Positions 62,412-64,000 of a stretch of DNA of 64,000 nt are shown here, in pieces. The stretch is from Ideonella sp. A 288 (GTDB taxonomy: Bacteria; Pseudomonadota; Gammaproteobacteria; Burkholderiales; Burkholderiaceae_C). A model generated the notes under the pieces. That model made no database searches and was not told the origin of the DNA. It saw only the letters and a list, made by a program, of their open reading frames with translations. The stretch is taken from the NCBI RefSeq assembly GCF_002198735.1, contig NZ_MWLO01000146.1:17014-81013 (forward strand), read 5' to 3'. Numbering within the stretch: the first letter of the stretch is position 1; every line of letters starts with the position of its first letter. Both the position numbers and the translations under genes were made by a program.

Positions 62412-63971
62412 CTATCGGACGATGTCGTAGGAATAGTCGGTCTTGCCGGCCACGTTGGTGTTCGAGTCCAGGGTCTCGAAGAACTCGTCCAGCAGCATCG
62501 TCAGCACCCGCAGCGCGCCGTCGTAGCCCCAGGTCGGGAAACGGTGGTAGTGGTGGCGGTCGAAGACCGGGAACACCAGGCGCACCAGCGGCACGCCGGT
62601 GTCGCGCTCGAGGTACTTGCCGTAGGTGTTGCCGATCATGAAGTCCACCGGCTCGGTGAACAGCAGCGAGCGCAGGTGCCACAGGTCGCGCTTCGGGTAC
62701 ACCTTGCAGCCCTTGCCGTAGGGCGACGATTCGAGCAGCGCGCGCACGCGAACCGCCCAGTCTTCGTTGCCGTTGGTCGACAGGATGTGCGTCGGCTCGG
62801 CGCCCAGTTCGAGGATGAAGCGCGCATAGCCCAGCAACTGATCCGGGTCGCCGTACATCGCGAACTTCTTGCCGTGCAGATGCGCCTGGCTGTCGGCCAT
62901 CGCATCGACCAGCTGGCCGCGCTCCAGTTCCAGCTCGGCCGGCACGGGCTTGCCCGTGAGGCGCGAGACGGCCATGATGAACTCGTCGGTGCCGGCCACG
63001 CCCACGGGGGCGTTGAGCGCGATCACTTCCTGGCCCTTCTCGCGCAGGTACTTGCTGGTCTTCTCGCAGCAGAATTCCTGGAAGACGATCGTGGCCTTGG
63101 CGTGCAGCGCCTGCTCGACCTCGGCCTTGGTGGTGCCGCCGTCGTACATGCGGAACTCACCGTCGGTGGGCGTGTTCCACACCGCCGACGGGTCGCACAG
63201 GATGGTCACGTCGGCGCCGAACAGCGAGAAGATGCGCTTGATCTCCTTCATGTTGCCGACGACGAAACCGTCGAAGCCGGCGATGAAGTTGAAGCTGTCG
63301 TTGGGCTTGCGCTCGAGCGCCGGCACCGTGCCCGCCTTGCCGTCCCAGAAGTGCTGCAGCACGCCCAGCAGCGCGTTGTCGTAGCCGGTGATGTGGCTGC
63401 CGACGAAGGCCGGGGTGTGGGCGAACGGCACGTCGAACTCCGCCGGCACGCTGCCCTTTTCCTTGGCCGTCTTGATGAAGGCGTTCAGGTCGTCGCCGAT
63501 GACCTCGGCCATGCAGGTGGTGGACACGGCGATCATGTCCGGCTTGTACAGGTTGTAGCTGTTGGACAGGCCGTCGACCATGTTGTTCAGGCCGCCGAAC
63601 ACCGCCGCGTCTTCCGTCATCGACGAGCTGACGCAGCTGGTGGGCTCCTTGAAGTGGCGGCTGAAGTGGCTGCGATAGTAAGCGACACAACCTTGCGAGC
63701 CGTGCACGAAGGACAGCGTCTTGGCGAAGCCGTTGGCCGCGAACACCGCGCCGAGCGGCTGGCAGGCCTTGGCCGGGTTGACGGTGAGCGCCTCGCGGGC
63801 GAAGTTCTTGTCCTTGTACTCCTTGGACTTGGTCCAGTCGCGGATTTCCTCGACCTTCGCATCGGAGTGGTTGTACTCGAACTGGACCTTCTTGTCGTTC
63901 AGGAGCTTGGCGTACTCGGGCTCACGGAACAGCATCTCGTGGTCGAGGATCTTTTCTGCGTCTTGGGGCAT
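62412..63971 (-). CDS. nifK: Nitrogenase molybdenum-iron protein beta chain
   Basis: This 519-residue subunit of the MoFe protein holds half of the P-cluster and docks the Fe protein. The P-cluster Cys are present at 70 (ACQPLGA), 95 (GSQGCVAYY) and 153 ([12 protein letters not shown]), the same numbers as in Azotobacter. Position 188 is Ala (HTPAFVGSH) instead of the Azotobacter Ser, and position 99 is Tyr instead of Phe. This pair matches tyrosine-coordinated P-clusters. A GGAG eight bases before ATG 63971 fits. nifD should lie just past the right edge. Confidence 0.97.
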   Translation of the reverse strand: MPQDAEKILDHEMLFREPEYAKLLNDKKVQFEYNHSDAKVEEIRDWTKSKEYKDKNFAREALTVNPAKACQPLGAVFAANGFAKTLSFVHGSQGCVAYYRSHFSRHFKEPTSCVSSSMTEDAAVFGGLNNMVDGLSNSYNLYKPDMIAVSTTCMAEVIGDDLNAFIKTAKEKGSVPAEFDVPFAHTPAFVGSHITGYDNALLGVLQHFWDGKAGTVPALERKPNDSFNFIAGFDGFVVGNMKEIKRIFSLFGADVTILCDPSAVWNTPTDGEFRMYDGGTTKAEVEQALHAKATIVFQEFCCEKTSKYLREKGQEVIALNAPVGVAGTDEFIMAVSRLTGKPVPAELELERGQLVDAMADSQAHLHGKKFAMYGDPDQLLGYARFILELGAEPTHILSTNGNEDWAVRVRALLESSPYGKGCKVYPKRDLWHLRSLLFTEPVDFMIGNTYGKYLERDTGVPLVRLVFPVFDRHHYHRFPTWGYDGALRVLTMLLDEFFETLDSNTNVAGKTDYSYDIVR

Positions 63972-64000
63972 GGTGATTCTCCAAAAGGGTGGGTTGGGTG

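Overview
The window is very GC-rich chromosomal DNA from a free-living betaproteobacterium of the order Burkholderiales. It most resembles the Rubrivivax / Leptothrix / Ideonella / Azohydromonas group. That placement is inferred from several signs: PEP-CTERM surface proteins with their PrsT partner, a DUF3141-fabI-pta-ackA operon typical of polyhydroxybutyrate-forming Burkholderiales, the lplT-alr-radA gene order, and a molybdenum nitrogenase gene (nifK) at the right edge. The organism therefore appears to be a diazotroph. No insertion sequence, prophage, CRISPR array or rRNA operon was seen. The only RNA gene recognised with confidence is one tRNA-Arg(CCG).

Layout. 0-1 kb: the end of a calcium-binding, dockerin-like protein followed by a PEP-CTERM protein with a cohesin-like look. 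1-13 kb: housekeeping genes (glutathione peroxidase, a receiver protein, DMT exporter, lplT, alr, a PEP-CTERM gene, radA, ilvE, a zinc-ribbon protein, purU, a YheT-type hydrolase). 13-17 kb: cytochrome c5-like protein, tRNA-Arg and a large PAS-GGDEF-EAL protein. 17-24.6 kb: a six-gene minus-strand operon (DUF3141 PHA-synthase-like protein, FabI, tyrosine-type phosphatase, MaoC-Pta fusion, AckA, methylmalonyl-CoA decarboxylase) behind a TGC-rich element that looks like a PHB-regulator site. 24.8-38 kb: rlpA, hemolysin III-type protein, TonB receptor, two LysR/reductase pairs, a TauABC/SsuABC-type importer, an unknown membrane-anchored protein and a PhoX-like protein. 38-48 kb: 85-bp tandem repeats, a TPR-GGDEF cyclase, mmsA with a divergent LysR gene and a palindromic operator, a candidate structured small RNA, an ornithine-cyclodeaminase-type reductase, an FMN reductase, a YecA-like protein, a YegD-like Hsp70 protein and dadA. 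48-53 kb: a PEP-CTERM locus (prsT plus an XDP1-like surface protein). 53-62 kb: TetR, UspA, metallophosphoesterase, pckG, MOSC, a second TPR-GGDEF cyclase, AbrB-type membrane protein and an Old Yellow Enzyme. 62-64 kb: a Shethna FeSII-like ferredoxin and nifK.

Themes. Envelope: four sorted or secreted surface proteins, two of them behind candidate sigma-54 (-24/-12) promoters. Storage and acyl-CoA metabolism: the 17-24.6 kb operon. Cyclic-di-GMP signalling: three GGDEF proteins with different input domains. Nitrogen fixation: nifK carries Tyr99 and Ala188 (Azotobacter numbering), the combination known from tyrosine-coordinated P-clusters, and is followed by a putative oxygen-protection ferredoxin. 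Candidate RNA-level controls: an intrinsic terminator inside the pckG leader, a hairpin covering the ribosome-binding site of the Hsp70-like gene, and the structured transcript at 43.3 kb. All function calls come from reading the translated sequence; no database search was run.
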